From NCBI RefSeq assembly GCF_009674825.1, contig NZ_WKJH01000001.1:1-64000 (forward strand): a stretch of 64,000 bases of DNA, in the 5' to 3' direction. This DNA comes from Maribacter luteus (GTDB taxonomy: Bacteria; Bacteroidota; Bacteroidia; Flavobacteriales; Flavobacteriaceae). Below are positions 46,303 through 55,283 of this stretch, piece by piece (the first letter of the stretch is position 1; every line of letters begins with the position of its first letter). The notes beneath the pieces are model-generated. The model worked only from the letters and a program-made list of their open reading frames with translations. It ran no database searches and was not told the DNA's origin. The translations under genes were made by a program, and so were the position numbers.

Positions 46303-47653
46303 TCTTCAACTTTTTAAAATATTCATTTGCAGCCTTATTCACTTTTGGTGCCAACAATAAGACTGCTATCATATTGGGAATCACCATTAAAGCATACGAT
46401 AAATCGATAAGGTTCTTTACCAAATCCAACGAGGCAACCGCTGCGAATACGATCATGACCACAAAGTACCAATTATAGAATTTACCGATTTTCGCATTCG
46501 TAAGAAACGACAAACACTTAACACCATAATACGAATAGGTGAATAATGTAGATAGCGCAAATGCGGTTACGATCAACATCAATAAATCATCACCAAAACC
46601 ATAAAGCGTCTTTTCAAAAGCGGAAAGCGTCATTACAATACCACTTTGATCTTCAAGATACGCTCCACTGAGAATAATAACAACAGCGGTAAAGGTACAA
46701 ACCATAATCGTATCTATAAAAGGCCCCAACATGGCGACAAGCCCTTCCTTTATCGGGTTATCCGTTTTTGATTGCCCGTGGTACATTGGCGCACTACCCA
46801 GACCGGCCTCATTCGAGAACATGGCCCTACGAACCCCTATGATCACCAACCCCCAAAAACCTCCGGTTACTATGGTATTGAAATTCCAGGCTTCGGTTAT
46901 TATCATTTTTAGAGCAGGCATAATCTCAGAGGCATTCAATGCCATTACCACAACTACTGCAATCAAATAAACAGCCACCATAAAAGGTACTATGGCAGAA
47001 GCCACTTTGGCTATTTTGGTTAAACCCCCGAAAATCACAATAGAGGTTACCCCTGCCAATACAAAGCCTATAGTCCATTTCCAATTAACATCACTCATCG
47101 CATAAATCGTCTGTGATGGCTCTATGACACTCATAAAAGTTTCAGTAAATTGATTGGCCGTAAATACCCCCAAAAAACCAAAAAGTCCGCAAATAGCAAA
47201 AAATATAGCCAAGGGCCTTGCTTTTTCACCCAAACCTTTGGTAATATAATACATGGGACCTCCTTGCAGATTACCATCGGCATCGGTTCCCCTGAACATT
47301 ATTGATAGACTACAGGAATAAAATTTGATGCACATTCCTATAAGGGCGGTCATCCAAATCCAAAAAACCACGCCTGGCCCACCATCGTGAATGGCAATAG
47401 CAACTCCAGAAATATTACCTAAACCCACAGTGGCCGCTACCGCGGCAGAAAGGGCCTGAAAGGAACTCACATCCCCTTTAGCATCTTTCTTATCATGTTT
47501 ACCCATAGTGATGGCTATGGCATGACCAAAATACCGATAGGGTAAAAGCTTGGAATAAAAAACAAGAAAAAGTCCGCCTAAAATAAGTAGAATGAACATG
47601 GGCCATTCTGTATAAGGTAACATCTTTGCAATAAAATCATTGATAAGGTCCAT
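46289..47653 (-). CDS. Alanine/glycine:cation symporter (AGCS family)
   Basis: 454 residues, about 11 TM segments. AGCS signatures: AAVAATVGLGNISGVAIAI, the PMYYITKGLG loop and RRAMFSNEAGLGSAPMYHG. Na+- or H+-coupled uptake of alanine or glycine. Upstream gene of era; the two overlap. Confidence 0.93.
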   Translation of the reverse strand: MDLINDFIAKMLPYTEWPMFILLILGGLFLVFYSKLLPYRYFGHAIAITMGKHDKKDAKGDVSSFQALSAAVAATVGLGNISGVAIAIHDGGPGVVFWIWMTALIGMCIKFYSCSLSIMFRGTDADGNLQGGPMYYITKGLGEKARPLAIFFAICGLFGFLGVFTANQFTETFMSVIEPSQTIYAMSDVNWKWTIGFVLAGVTSIVIFGGLTKIAKVASAIVPFMVAVYLIAVVVVMALNASEIMPALKMIITEAWNFNTIVTGGFWGLVIIGVRRAMFSNEAGLGSAPMYHGQSKTDNPIKEGLVAMLGPFIDTIMVCTFTAVVIILSGAYLEDQSGIVMTLSAFEKTLYGFGDDLLMLIVTAFALSTLFTYSYYGVKCLSFLTNAKIGKFYNWYFVVMIVFAAVASLDLVKNLIDLSYALMVIPNMIAVLLLAPKVNKAANEYFKKLKNGGA

Positions 47654-47731
47654 GGGCTATAAAAATTCGAAGATATGGAATTTTAAGAGTTTTAACTTAA
47701 GTGGGTTCTTAAAAAGATTATCGCAACAAGT

Positions 47732-47763
47732 TTTGATTATACCAAGAAACCGTTGTATATTTG
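47732..47763 (+). promoter_or_regulatory. Bacteroidota-type promoter of the tRNA-fMet gene
   Basis: TTTG at 47732-47735 and TATATTTG (TANNTTTG) at 47756-47763, 20 nt apart. Gives a leader of about 70 nt before the tRNA. Confidence 0.75.
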
Positions 47764-47842
47764 TCGCCCGTTACAAATAGTAGCGCTCATCTTGTCAGGG
47801 TAATGAACTGAAGTTTCACAACAAGAAAGATGAAACCCATAT

Positions 47843-47915
<73 letters not shown>

Positions 47916-47938
47916 CTAAGGCGTAACCGCTATAAACA

Positions 47939-47969
47939 AACGGATTGTGAACTACAATCCGTTTTTTTT
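47939..47969 (+). terminator. Strong terminator after the tRNA
   Basis: AACGGATTGT / ACAATCCGTT ten-pair perfect stem, five-base loop, then eight T. It ends where an in-frame ATG at 47970 begins, so the integrase start further in (48027) is preferred. Confidence 0.92.
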
Positions 47970-48026
47970 ATGCCTTGTATTTCCGTAATATTACGTTCAG
48001 TAAACAAAAACGTAAACACTTTTTCC

Positions 48027-49409
48027 ATGAAACCGAACTATATCGAGCCAAAAATCTATACTGGTGGAATCGATATTTCAAAGTGGTCCTCCCTAACTAA
48101 AACGCAACAAAACGATGCGTTGAAAAAACAGTGGTTCGTCTATTTTTCCTTCCGCGATCCCAAGACCGGTAAACAAAAAAGGCAACCTTATATAAAAGGT
48201 GGGGCCAACAGGTATAAAGACAAGACAAAGCGATTGCAATTTCTGAAGGTCCTTCAGCGCAACCTGCTCCTTTTGCTAGAAGCAGGCTTTGACCCGTACA
48301 AAGACAATTCGGAACTTGAGGCCAAATTTCTTGGAAAGCCGAACGAACCAAAACTAGGCACTGTTCCTAAACAAGTATCCAAAGCTCCTGCAAAAGAGGT
48401 GATCGCCCCCTTAACCTCCCCTCCCACAAGGACAACGTGTAATAGTATGGTGAACGACCCCGTACATGAAGAGAAATCGAAACCAGAAGAAAAAGTTTCC
48501 GTGGAAGAAGCTTTCGAAATCGGGCTACGAATCAAAAAAAACACCCTGAACGACAATTCCTATCCCAAGTACAAAAGCCGTATCAATAGATTCCAGCGAT
48601 GGCTTGAAGAAAACAAAAAGGAGATTGACAACATTAAAAGCATCAACAAGAAAACCGTGATTCAATACCTGAACTCCGTACTTGAAAAAACAAGTCCCCG
48701 CAACCGTAACAATGCACGTACGGCTTTAAGTTCGCTCTTTACAACATTGGTAGACAACGAACTGATACCGGAGAACTTTATCCTTAGAATAAATGTAGAA
48801 AAGTCCATTCCTGAACGGAACAAGACCTACACACCCAAGCTAGTCGAGGACATTGACCGATATCTAAAAGAACACGACCCCATACTGCGATTATTCATAC
48901 AATTCATTTCCTATAATTTATTGAGGCCCATAGAGGTATGTCGATTAAAGGTCGGCGACCTTGATATATCCGATCGCAGAATATATGTACGCGCAAAGAA
49001 CAAACCGGTCAAGATAAAGATCATTCCAGAGATCTTATTGGACGAATTACCCGACATCTCTAAAATGAATAAGGAAAACCCACTATTCACCCCTAATGGT
49101 TTAGGAGACTTGTGGAACGTTTCCGAAACAGAAAAACGCAATTACTTTACTAAACGGTTCAGAAAGGTCAAGAATCATTTCAATTTAGGTAAGGATTATG
49201 GGCTCTATAGTTTCAGACATACCTATATCACCAGAATGTTCAGGAAAATGGAACGGACAGCCACCCCGTTAGAGGTAAAAAGTAGATTGATGCTCATTAC
49301 AGGCCATACGACACTGACCGCACTTGAAAAATATTTACGGGATATCGATGCAGCCTTGCCCGAAGATTATTCACAACTTTTAAAACCAACGAAAACTTCC
49401 AATAGCTAA
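48027..49409 (+). CDS. Tyrosine recombinase (integrase)
   Basis: 460 residues from the ATG at 48027. The N-terminal ~150 residues are an arm-type/AP2-like region with a Lys/Pro-rich linker, then a SAM-like core-binding domain (~155-245) and the catalytic domain. Catalytic set: Arg300 in LLRPIEVC, Arg397 in YSFRHTYIT, His427 in LITGHTTL and nucleophile Tyr436 in EKYLRD. The usual His of HxxR is a Tyr here. A perfect 12-bp palindrome CGTAATATTACG lies at 47984-47995. Probably catalyses integration at the adjacent tRNA. Confidence 0.93.
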   Translation: MKPNYIEPKIYTGGIDISKWSSLTKTQQNDALKKQWFVYFSFRDPKTGKQKRQPYIKGGANRYKDKTKRLQFLKVLQRNLLLLLEAGFDPYKDNSELEAKFLGKPNEPKLGTVPKQVSKAPAKEVIAPLTSPPTRTTCNSMVNDPVHEEKSKPEEKVSVEEAFEIGLRIKKNTLNDNSYPKYKSRINRFQRWLEENKKEIDNIKSINKKTVIQYLNSVLEKTSPRNRNNARTALSSLFTTLVDNELIPENFILRINVEKSIPERNKTYTPKLVEDIDRYLKEHDPILRLFIQFISYNLLRPIEVCRLKVGDLDISDRRIYVRAKNKPVKIKIIPEILLDELPDISKMNKENPLFTPNGLGDLWNVSETEKRNYFTKRFRKVKNHFNLGKDYGLYSFRHTYITRMFRKMERTATPLEVKSRLMLITGHTTLTALEKYLRDIDAALPEDYSQLLKPTKTSNS

Positions 49410-49417
49410 ATATTTTT

Positions 49418-50209
49418 ATGAATTATCTTGGACTTTTAGAAAAACTTGATCTTCTTTCACTTTCTGAGAAAGAACGCACCGCACTATATATTTCTAAAGG
49501 AATTTTTGTGGAAGAGAATAAAATATCGCTTCAAATAGGCGGATTGAGCGAAATGGCCCTCCAAAACAGTACAAAGGTCCAAGTCCCTTCAACAAATCTT
49601 GTTATTGCTTTCCATAATTTTATATTGGCCAACTATGCCAATCTATCCACAGATATATTTATCGATTTCTTCTACGGTTATAACAATCAAACATTCGGAC
49701 TTGAACCGTTGGAAATTAAAAGAATAGCCAGGGATCACTATCTATCCATATCCAACAATATCCTTAAGACCCGGTTAGACCTGGTTAGGCTGGAAAACAC
49801 TCCGAGTGGCGATCATGTCGTAAAGAATGCCGAAAAACTGGAGCTCTTCGCATTACACCGGGATGTTCTACCAAGAAACCTAATAAAAATGTTCCCGGAA
49901 GGACTGGCCCACTTCCTTATGGGTGACACCGGGTATTTCAACAACGCCCTTGTTGACAAAGCACCTATACTTAAGGAAATCGTTACATTCGAAGGCTACC
50001 TAAAGGTATTGCTGGACCTCAACAAGAAGTTTGGGTTCGAAAAAAGCAGTCCTCTTAATGTTAAAAATGAGGATGTACCTAAAAATAACCCCATTCGAGA
50101 TGATAAAGAGATATCCAAACAAAAATCCAATAAGGTCAGACGGTCAGTGCTGAGCGATGAAGAGGCCATCCATTATCTGATTAATAATATATTCAAAAAA
50201 AAAAAATAA
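49418..50209 (+). CDS. Unknown protein encoded directly after the integrase
   Basis: 263 residues, not recognised. It starts 8 nt after the integrase stop, so the two are probably co-transcribed. Mostly helical, with a Leu-rich start (MNYLGLLEKLDLLSLSEKER), no TM, and a basic low-complexity tail ending in a run of lysines (poly-A in the DNA, 50197-50208). Position suggests a helper of integration, excision or element replication, but no domain supports this. Confidence 0.65.
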   Translation: MNYLGLLEKLDLLSLSEKERTALYISKGIFVEENKISLQIGGLSEMALQNSTKVQVPSTNLVIAFHNFILANYANLSTDIFIDFFYGYNNQTFGLEPLEIKRIARDHYLSISNNILKTRLDLVRLENTPSGDHVVKNAEKLELFALHRDVLPRNLIKMFPEGLAHFLMGDTGYFNNALVDKAPILKEIVTFEGYLKVLLDLNKKFGFEKSSPLNVKNEDVPKNNPIRDDKEISKQKSNKVRRSVLSDEEAIHYLINNIFKKKK

Positions 50210-50898
50210 CCAAAAATCGACCAAAACAGCTAGGGTAGTTATATAAGGTAGGACAGGGTAGTTCAATCAGGGTAGGCCAAGGGTAGCCTTAGGGTAAATA
50301 ACAGGGTAGCCTTTTTGGTATTAACAAGGTAAAAACTACCTATATTATTGATTATAAGCATTTTAAGAGCCTACCCGTAAAATATACACAGGGTAATACG
50401 AGGCCTGTTTTGATCAACTACCCCTACCCTAATAGATTAATTTTTAAGTTCTTAAGTACCCTAGGTAATATTACAATTCAGCAAGAAATACTGGGAAAAT
50501 CACCTGAAATGAAGGGTATCTTACTACCCTTATATAAAGAAGTAAGGATAGGATAAATGATAGGGAATACGAAAATCTGTAATGAAAACAACTAAAAAAG
50601 TCTTCATTGCATGGGTATAGCAAACAAGGAATCAAAGCCGTTTACAAGATTTTAAGTTCAATGAAATTACAGACGACCTCCTCCCATAATTAGGCACCCC
50701 ATAACAATCATTATCAGCAAACAAAAACGGATAACTACCTAACTTCTATATAATTCATGGTTTGACAATAAACCACCCTATTTATGCTACTTTTTCTTCA
50801 AATAAAAATCTAATTTTATTCTAAGAAATGAATATAAACCAAGCTTCATAAGCTTTAAATAAAAATTACCCTACGCTAATTATAATCAAATTGTAATC
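50210..50898. other. Long non-coding region holding the AGGGTAG repeats
   Basis: About 690 bases without a convincing gene. The first 100 bases carry the direct-repeat cluster. Further scattered copies of the same core occur on both strands (AGGGTAA near 50394, CTACCCC/CTACCCT near 50420, GAAGGGTA near 50513). The rest is very AT-rich, compatible with an origin or a regulatory region. Confidence 0.5.
50232..50309 (+). repeat. Cluster of seven AGGGTAG-type direct repeats
   Basis: AGGGTAG or one-base variants start at 50232, 50245, 50255, 50269, 50280, 50291 and 50303. Spacing is 10-14 bases (mean near 12), close to one helical turn. The units are too short and closely spaced for a CRISPR array. 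The arrangement is that of iterons or an arrayed operator. Same-strand orientation throughout the cluster. Confidence 0.7.
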
Positions 50899-51084
50899 AT
50901 GGACAACCCTTATGAAATCATAGACAAACGATTAGAGCGCATTGAGTTATTACTAGAAAATCTAGTTTTTCAAACCAAGAAAAAGAATATCAAAAAGAAC
51001 AATACAACTAAAACCAAAATGCCTACCGAAGATGAAATGGATGCTTATATATTGAAAACCGTTTTTAGCGAAAAAAAATCATGA
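50899..51084 (+). CDS. Small coiled-coil protein, HTH-less relative of the next gene
   Basis: 61 residues. The first 22 (DNPYEIIDKRLERIELLLE) match the N-terminal helix of the gene at 51131 (ENPFEIINERLNRIEALLE). Where that protein continues into an HTH domain, this one has a Lys/Thr-rich linker and a short acidic tail. It could form mixed coiled coils with its neighbour and modulate it. It has no SD sequence beyond AT-rich leader, and the frame alone supports it. Confidence 0.6.
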   Translation: MDNPYEIIDKRLERIELLLENLVFQTKKKNIKKNNTTKTKMPTEDEMDAYILKTVFSEKKS

Positions 51085-51130
51085 TTAAATAGTATTTCAT
51101 ACAAAGTTGCGCAAACTTTAAAACCTGAAT

Positions 51131-51454
51131 ATGGAAAATCCATTTGAAATCATTAATGAACGCCTAAACCGGATTGAAGCATTGCTAGAAAAGCTAGTAT
51201 CACAGCAAGAAGGAGATATAGGTAAAGCCCGAAGTAAACCCATGACAAGTTTAGAACTCAGCACTTATTTAAATCTGTCAGTTTACACCATTTACGGACT
51301 TGTGCATAAACGTTCTTTACCATTCATCAAAAAGGGTAGGCGTTTATATTTTGAAAAGAAAGAAATTGACAAATGGTTAATGCAGGGTAGGCAAATGACT
51401 AAAGAAGATCTTAACCTAAAGGTTGATGAGTATCTAATGAGAAATCCTCGTTAA
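51131..51454 (+). CDS. Helix-turn-helix (excisionase-type HTH_17) protein
   Basis: 107 residues. An N-terminal coiled-coil helix (NPFEIINERLNRIEALLEKL) is followed by an HTH_17/excisionase-type DNA-binding domain: MTSLELSTYLNLSVYTIYGLVHKRSLPFIKKG, then RRLYFEKKEIDKWL. Proteins of this kind act as excisionases or regulators on Bacteroidota mobile elements. The adjacent AGGGTAG cluster is a candidate target. Confidence 0.85.
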   Translation: MENPFEIINERLNRIEALLEKLVSQQEGDIGKARSKPMTSLELSTYLNLSVYTIYGLVHKRSLPFIKKGRRLYFEKKEIDKWLMQGRQMTKEDLNLKVDEYLMRNPR

Positions 51455-51518
51455 GGAATTACCACCATTTTTATGAAATAGTCTTTTTACTATACTCTTC
51501 TATGTAAAATGTGAAGTG

Positions 51519-53480
51519 TCAAACATAAAGATCATACTTAAAATGCTCATAGATCATGACCATGGCCAAGGTATCCAATTCGCAATATTTCAACAAGGCG
51601 TTGGTGATTTCATCACGTTCTTTTTGGTCCATGTCGGTGTATTGTAATTTGGCATAAGCGGTTAAAGCCGCACCACCATCGGCAATACCTTCCAATTCGG
51701 AAATGGTGTCATCCAATTCGAGCATACTCCAGCCCTCAAACAAAGGAGGTAACATTTTATACGGATTAACAACTCCCTCATTGTTTTTTTGGAGCCAAAC
51801 ATGATCTGCTTCAAAATTGGTGCTACCGACTCTTATTGTTCCAATAGGTTGGCTATACTTTTCCTGTAAAAAAGTACTGGTGTCCAAACTAGCGGGCAAA
51901 ACGGCTTTAATGCTATTTGAGCCTTTGGTCAACGGATTATAATAGTGGTCTTTGACCACTTTGTTCAAATCCACCATGCTTCGCCGACCGATCCATTGAT
52001 CCACATTGTTTTTAGTCGAAGTTGAAATGGATTTCAAAAAGGCAATTAATTCGGTGGCATCTTCCTCTGTACCTGCCTGTAATTGGGATATAATAGCATT
52101 GACAATTGTGTTTTCATGAGCTGCGAACCTGAAAATTGTTCCTTCATCTTCGGATAGGGCTTTTTTCAGAGCACGGGCAAATTCGAAATTGGGAAATTCC
52201 CCAGGGGTGTTATTGATGTATTCATTTCTATGCTCAATACTTCCATCTTCGTGTAATTGATGATGGGAGAATTGGAAAGCTACTTGCTCATAAGGATTTC
52301 TATCTTTGGTGAAAGGCAAGGCTACGGTGCTGGTTTCAAAATCTATGAAATGTAATGGAAAATTCCATTTAGCCATTTCTTCTTTCAGTTCCTCTTTTAA
52401 AACAAAAATGGAATCGTCCTTTTGTTGGGCTTTTTCAATTTGGACCCATTGCCGTTCGGAAGATGATAACCTTCCCGCTTCCACTTTTATATTGATGTCT
52501 TCCTCGGTAAGGTCATCCATAAGCAGGCGGTTCTCTTCAACAAGGTTCTTGCCCCTAAAATTCCATATCTCAAATGCATTCGATTTTTCAAAGTCCTGAT
52601 CCTGCCATTGATGTTGTTTTTTAAAGCAATATTTAAAACCGGATTTCAACCCTTCCTTTGCTTGCTCTGGAGTGGTTTTAAATTCACAACCTTTACAACT
52701 GCTGAAATTCGTAGGCCAATTTAAGTACTCGTTATTTTGATAAGCGCCTTTAAACAAAGTAATGGACTCCAAAAAAGAAAGATTGTCAAAATAAGGGTGC
52801 TCGTTTGCAATAATACCATTGATTAGGGTATCCACATTGATTTCCGAAAGCACGGAGCCCCCAATTTCGTCTATAGAGGATATACTCCTAACCACATCGG
52901 TTCTTGGGTTTCCCTCTTTGGGTACCCTAAATAATTGATTTAGGCCATTGACTTTGGAGGTTTTTGTTTTATCCGCCATCAAGAGATAGGCTTCAAATGT
53001 AAATTGGGGATACGCTTTCTGTGCCACATACTTTTGAAAAGCCAAATCGAAAAGGTATGATTTCCATCCTTTATTGATTCCCCCTCGTTTTCCCAAGAAT
53101 AAATATTCATCATTGGGGTCAAATGATTTAGCCTTTACCTCAATGAGCTTAATGTGGTTTCCTTTTTTAGAAAGAACGTCTGTTCGGATGAAAAGTCCTT
53201 CGTGTTCAAAGGCTGCTTCATATATGGAAATAGCATCTTTTCCCAGCTGTACACGAGTAAGATTTATTGCCCGGTCATATTCATGGTTTTCCGTATCAAT
53301 AAATACGCCTCCCGGGTAATGCAAACGCGCCAAAGCCTCTACCTGAAATCCTCCTTTTGCCAATGCCACCAAAAACGAATCGTCAAGACTTTGATTGGCA
53401 TATTCTTTTTTAGATGTAAAATACAGTTTGTTAGGGCATTCCAGTCCAAGTTTAAAGCGGGATTTGGTTAGGGGTTTCAT
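51519..53480 (-). CDS. DUF2779-family protein: PD-(D/E)XK plus DEDD-type exonuclease-like domains
   Basis: 653 residues. N-terminal PD-(D/E)XK-like fold with Asp101 (IRTDVL) and Glu114-Val-Lys116 (LIEVKAK). A Cys-rich patch follows (C-GCEF..YCFKK), possibly a metal or Fe-S cluster like RecB/Cas4-type nucleases. The C-terminal half has an RNase H-like domain, Asp380/Glu382 in HFIDFETS and later LKYCELDTLAM, as in DUF2779. Probably acts on nucleic acid. Last gene of the minus-strand operon, 1 nt after the PD-(D/E)XK-like gene. Confidence 0.85.
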   Translation of the reverse strand: MKPLTKSRFKLGLECPNKLYFTSKKEYANQSLDDSFLVALAKGGFQVEALARLHYPGGVFIDTENHEYDRAINLTRVQLGKDAISIYEAAFEHEGLFIRTDVLSKKGNHIKLIEVKAKSFDPNDEYLFLGKRGGINKGWKSYLFDLAFQKYVAQKAYPQFTFEAYLLMADKTKTSKVNGLNQLFRVPKEGNPRTDVVRSISSIDEIGGSVLSEINVDTLINGIIANEHPYFDNLSFLESITLFKGAYQNNEYLNWPTNFSSCKGCEFKTTPEQAKEGLKSGFKYCFKKQHQWQDQDFEKSNAFEIWNFRGKNLVEENRLLMDDLTEEDINIKVEAGRLSSSERQWVQIEKAQQKDDSIFVLKEELKEEMAKWNFPLHFIDFETSTVALPFTKDRNPYEQVAFQFSHHQLHEDGSIEHRNEYINNTPGEFPNFEFARALKKALSEDEGTIFRFAAHENTIVNAIISQLQAGTEEDATELIAFLKSISTSTKNNVDQWIGRRSMVDLNKVVKDHYYNPLTKGSNSIKAVLPASLDTSTFLQEKYSQPIGTIRVGSTNFEADHVWLQKNNEGVVNPYKMLPPLFEGWSMLELDDTISELEGIADGGAALTAYAKLQYTDMDQKERDEITNALLKYCELDTLAMVMIYEHFKYDLYV

Positions 53481-53481
53481 T

Positions 53482-54264
53482 TTAATTCAGAATTTTCATC
53501 TTATTGTCGCCTACCATTTCAAATTCTAATGTATCTCCAATTTCAAAGTTTTGCTGTATATAATCCTTCAATTCGAGGTTACTTAAAATTCTTTTATTGG
53601 GGTTATTGACTAGATTACAAATTATTTCTTTTTTATTCCTAGGTCTAAGAATAATACGAGTTCCCTCCGGGGGTAAAGATGATAAGGCTTTTTTGGGAGG
53701 AGTGAGATAACCTTTTTCCCAATAGTCCTTTCCTATTTTTATTTTGTAAGTTTTACACTCTATTTTAGAATCATCGTCATCGGTGAAAAATATAGACAGA
53801 ATATCCATTTGTCTTTTATTCCATTTATAGGAGCGTAAAATATCATAATTTTCTAATTTGCTCCATAAAATGACACTACCTTTATTTCTATTTTCAATTA
53901 ATTTCTTTTCAAATATCTCCGATTTTGAAATTTGGAAAATGTTTTTGAGTTTAAATTCTTCATTAAAGACTACAATAACAAATACATCTAGTTCCGAGTT
54001 CATATTGTAATTGAAATCGGTATCCCTTCTTTTTGAAGTTTTGGATTTGGCATGTCCTTTCACTTGATATTTTAGATTATCAGCTATTAAATCCCAATCT
54101 TTTTGTTTACCATTTTCTGCTAAAGTTCCATTATATAATTCTGCAATTAACCATTCCGCAATTTGACCAGTAAAGTCTTTTTGATTTTTAATAACACCTT
54201 CTTCTTTTAATTGTTTCCAACTGTAAATAAATTGACTGATCAATTCTCTCTTTTTCTGATGCAT
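53482..54264 (-). CDS. PD-(D/E)XK-like putative restriction endonuclease
   Basis: 260 residues. The N-terminal ~120 residues show a restriction-enzyme-like order: Glu37 in TGQIAEWLIAEL, Asp58 in DWDLIADN and Gln67-Val-Lys69 in KYQVKGHAKS, close to the E..D..(E/Q)xK catalytic set. The C-terminal part (~165-260) has beta-strand repeats and may bind DNA or partner proteins. Start 5 nt after the upstream gene. No methyltransferase is visible nearby, so a modification partner is missing or the enzyme is otherwise restrained. Confidence 0.65.
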   Translation of the reverse strand: MHQKKRELISQFIYSWKQLKEEGVIKNQKDFTGQIAEWLIAELYNGTLAENGKQKDWDLIADNLKYQVKGHAKSKTSKRRDTDFNYNMNSELDVFVIVVFNEEFKLKNIFQISKSEIFEKKLIENRNKGSVILWSKLENYDILRSYKWNKRQMDILSIFFTDDDDSKIECKTYKIKIGKDYWEKGYLTPPKKALSSLPPEGTRIILRPRNKKEIICNLVNNPNKRILSNLELKDYIQQNFEIGDTLEFEMVGDNKMKILN

Positions 54265-54269
54265 ATTAT

Positions 54270-54965
54270 TTATTTTCTCGTTAAACTCTCCAAAACCTCT
54301 TGTAGTTGTCCACTCCAGAAGAACTGTTCGCCATCTTCTTTTCTATAAAGCGAAAAACCCATTAAGAGGTGTTTTTTATAATATAATTTAGTGACCCTGA
54401 AATCTTTCATGGCCACCACCGTATTCCATTTTTTTGAATACCCGTTTTTTATTCGTTTAAAATATCGTGTCTCACATAAATGATATAATCGCAGGTCCGA
54501 AAAACCAGAACTGTCTATACTGTAGATATTGTTCATAAAATCAGAATCCGGCAAATCCAGTACATGGCTTTTGATTGTTTCGAACTTTTGAGGGGAAATA
54601 ATGGAGTTCTTTTCTTTGACAATTTTATCGACTACTCCCTTTATCAGGTGTTCTAAATTATCCGTAGAAGAAAGTATTGGTGCTTTTTGAACGAGTTTTG
54701 TATAATTAGATGATATTTTTAGTTTCAGAACATTGTCCCCAAAAAGTAGGCCCATCAGACGCTCATTTTCAAGAATAGCATATATTTTTTTTACTTTATC
54801 CTTTTCATTTGATCGTTCATGCTCAACTATATTGCTAAGGGTAGTCTTTAACTCTAGGTCATCTTGGTCTAATAGGTGAATTAAAGCCAATGCACGCTCT
54901 TGGGAAACATTAAATAAATCCACTTTTTCAATTCCGATAATGGAGTCATACAATAATCGCCACAT
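54270..54965 (-). CDS. Unknown protein in the nuclease/AAA operon
   Basis: 231 residues, not recognised. No signal peptide or TM. N-terminal helical region (VDLFNVSQERALALIHLLDQ..) and a mixed C-terminal part (WNTVVAMKDFRVTKLYYKKH..EDGEQFFWSGQL). It starts one base after the stop of the 59-residue membrane protein and ends 5 nt before the PD-(D/E)XK-like gene, so co-translation is likely. Tight coupling suggests it is an obligate component of the system. Confidence 0.65.
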   Translation of the reverse strand: MWRLLYDSIIGIEKVDLFNVSQERALALIHLLDQDDLELKTTLSNIVEHERSNEKDKVKKIYAILENERLMGLLFGDNVLKLKISSNYTKLVQKAPILSSTDNLEHLIKGVVDKIVKEKNSIISPQKFETIKSHVLDLPDSDFMNNIYSIDSSGFSDLRLYHLCETRYFKRIKNGYSKKWNTVVAMKDFRVTKLYYKKHLLMGFSLYRKEDGEQFFWSGQLQEVLESLTRK

Positions 54966-54966
54966 T

Positions 54967-55146
54967 TTATTTTTTTAGTTTATACATGAGATAAAAAATA
55001 ATGACCGGCCAAAGGAGAATGTAGATGACCTTGTCAGTATGGGTCATTATATCCTGATTACCATCTTCTGATGGCATCTTGTCTATTTCAGAAGCCGTAA
55101 TACTAAAGACCAAACCGATAAGTAGATAAATCGAAATTATTTGCAT
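54967..55146 (-). CDS. 59-residue two-helix membrane protein
   Basis: ATG at 55146 to TAA at 54967. Two hydrophobic segments (IISIYLLIGLVFSIT and VIYILLWPVIIFYLMYKL) flank an acidic hydrophilic loop (SEIDKMPSEDGNQDIM). Its stop codon lies one base before the start of the next gene. A small membrane protein in an operon with an ATPase and nucleases resembles effector or anchor components in abortive-infection systems, but that is inference. Confidence 0.65.
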   Translation of the reverse strand: MQIISIYLLIGLVFSITASEIDKMPSEDGNQDIMTHTDKVIYILLWPVIIFYLMYKLKK

Positions 55147-55283
55147 GATGTCGATTCTTTAAAATTGTGAAGATTTGAAGATTTATTTATAACGAAAACA
55201 ATGTGTGAAAATTACTTGAGTTCATTGTTTCTTTTCATTTTTAAGACATTGAGTTTATAGTACCCACTTAGCTCCATAACGTC

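Noticed and set aside
47970-48026. Longer integrase start at ATG 47970
   Set aside because: It lies directly on the T-tract of a strong terminator and would add 19 residues across the palindrome; ATG 48027 fits better.
50232-50440. AGGGTAG repeats considered as a CRISPR array
   Set aside because: Units are 7 bases at 10-14-base steps with no spacers of CRISPR size, and no cas gene is present.
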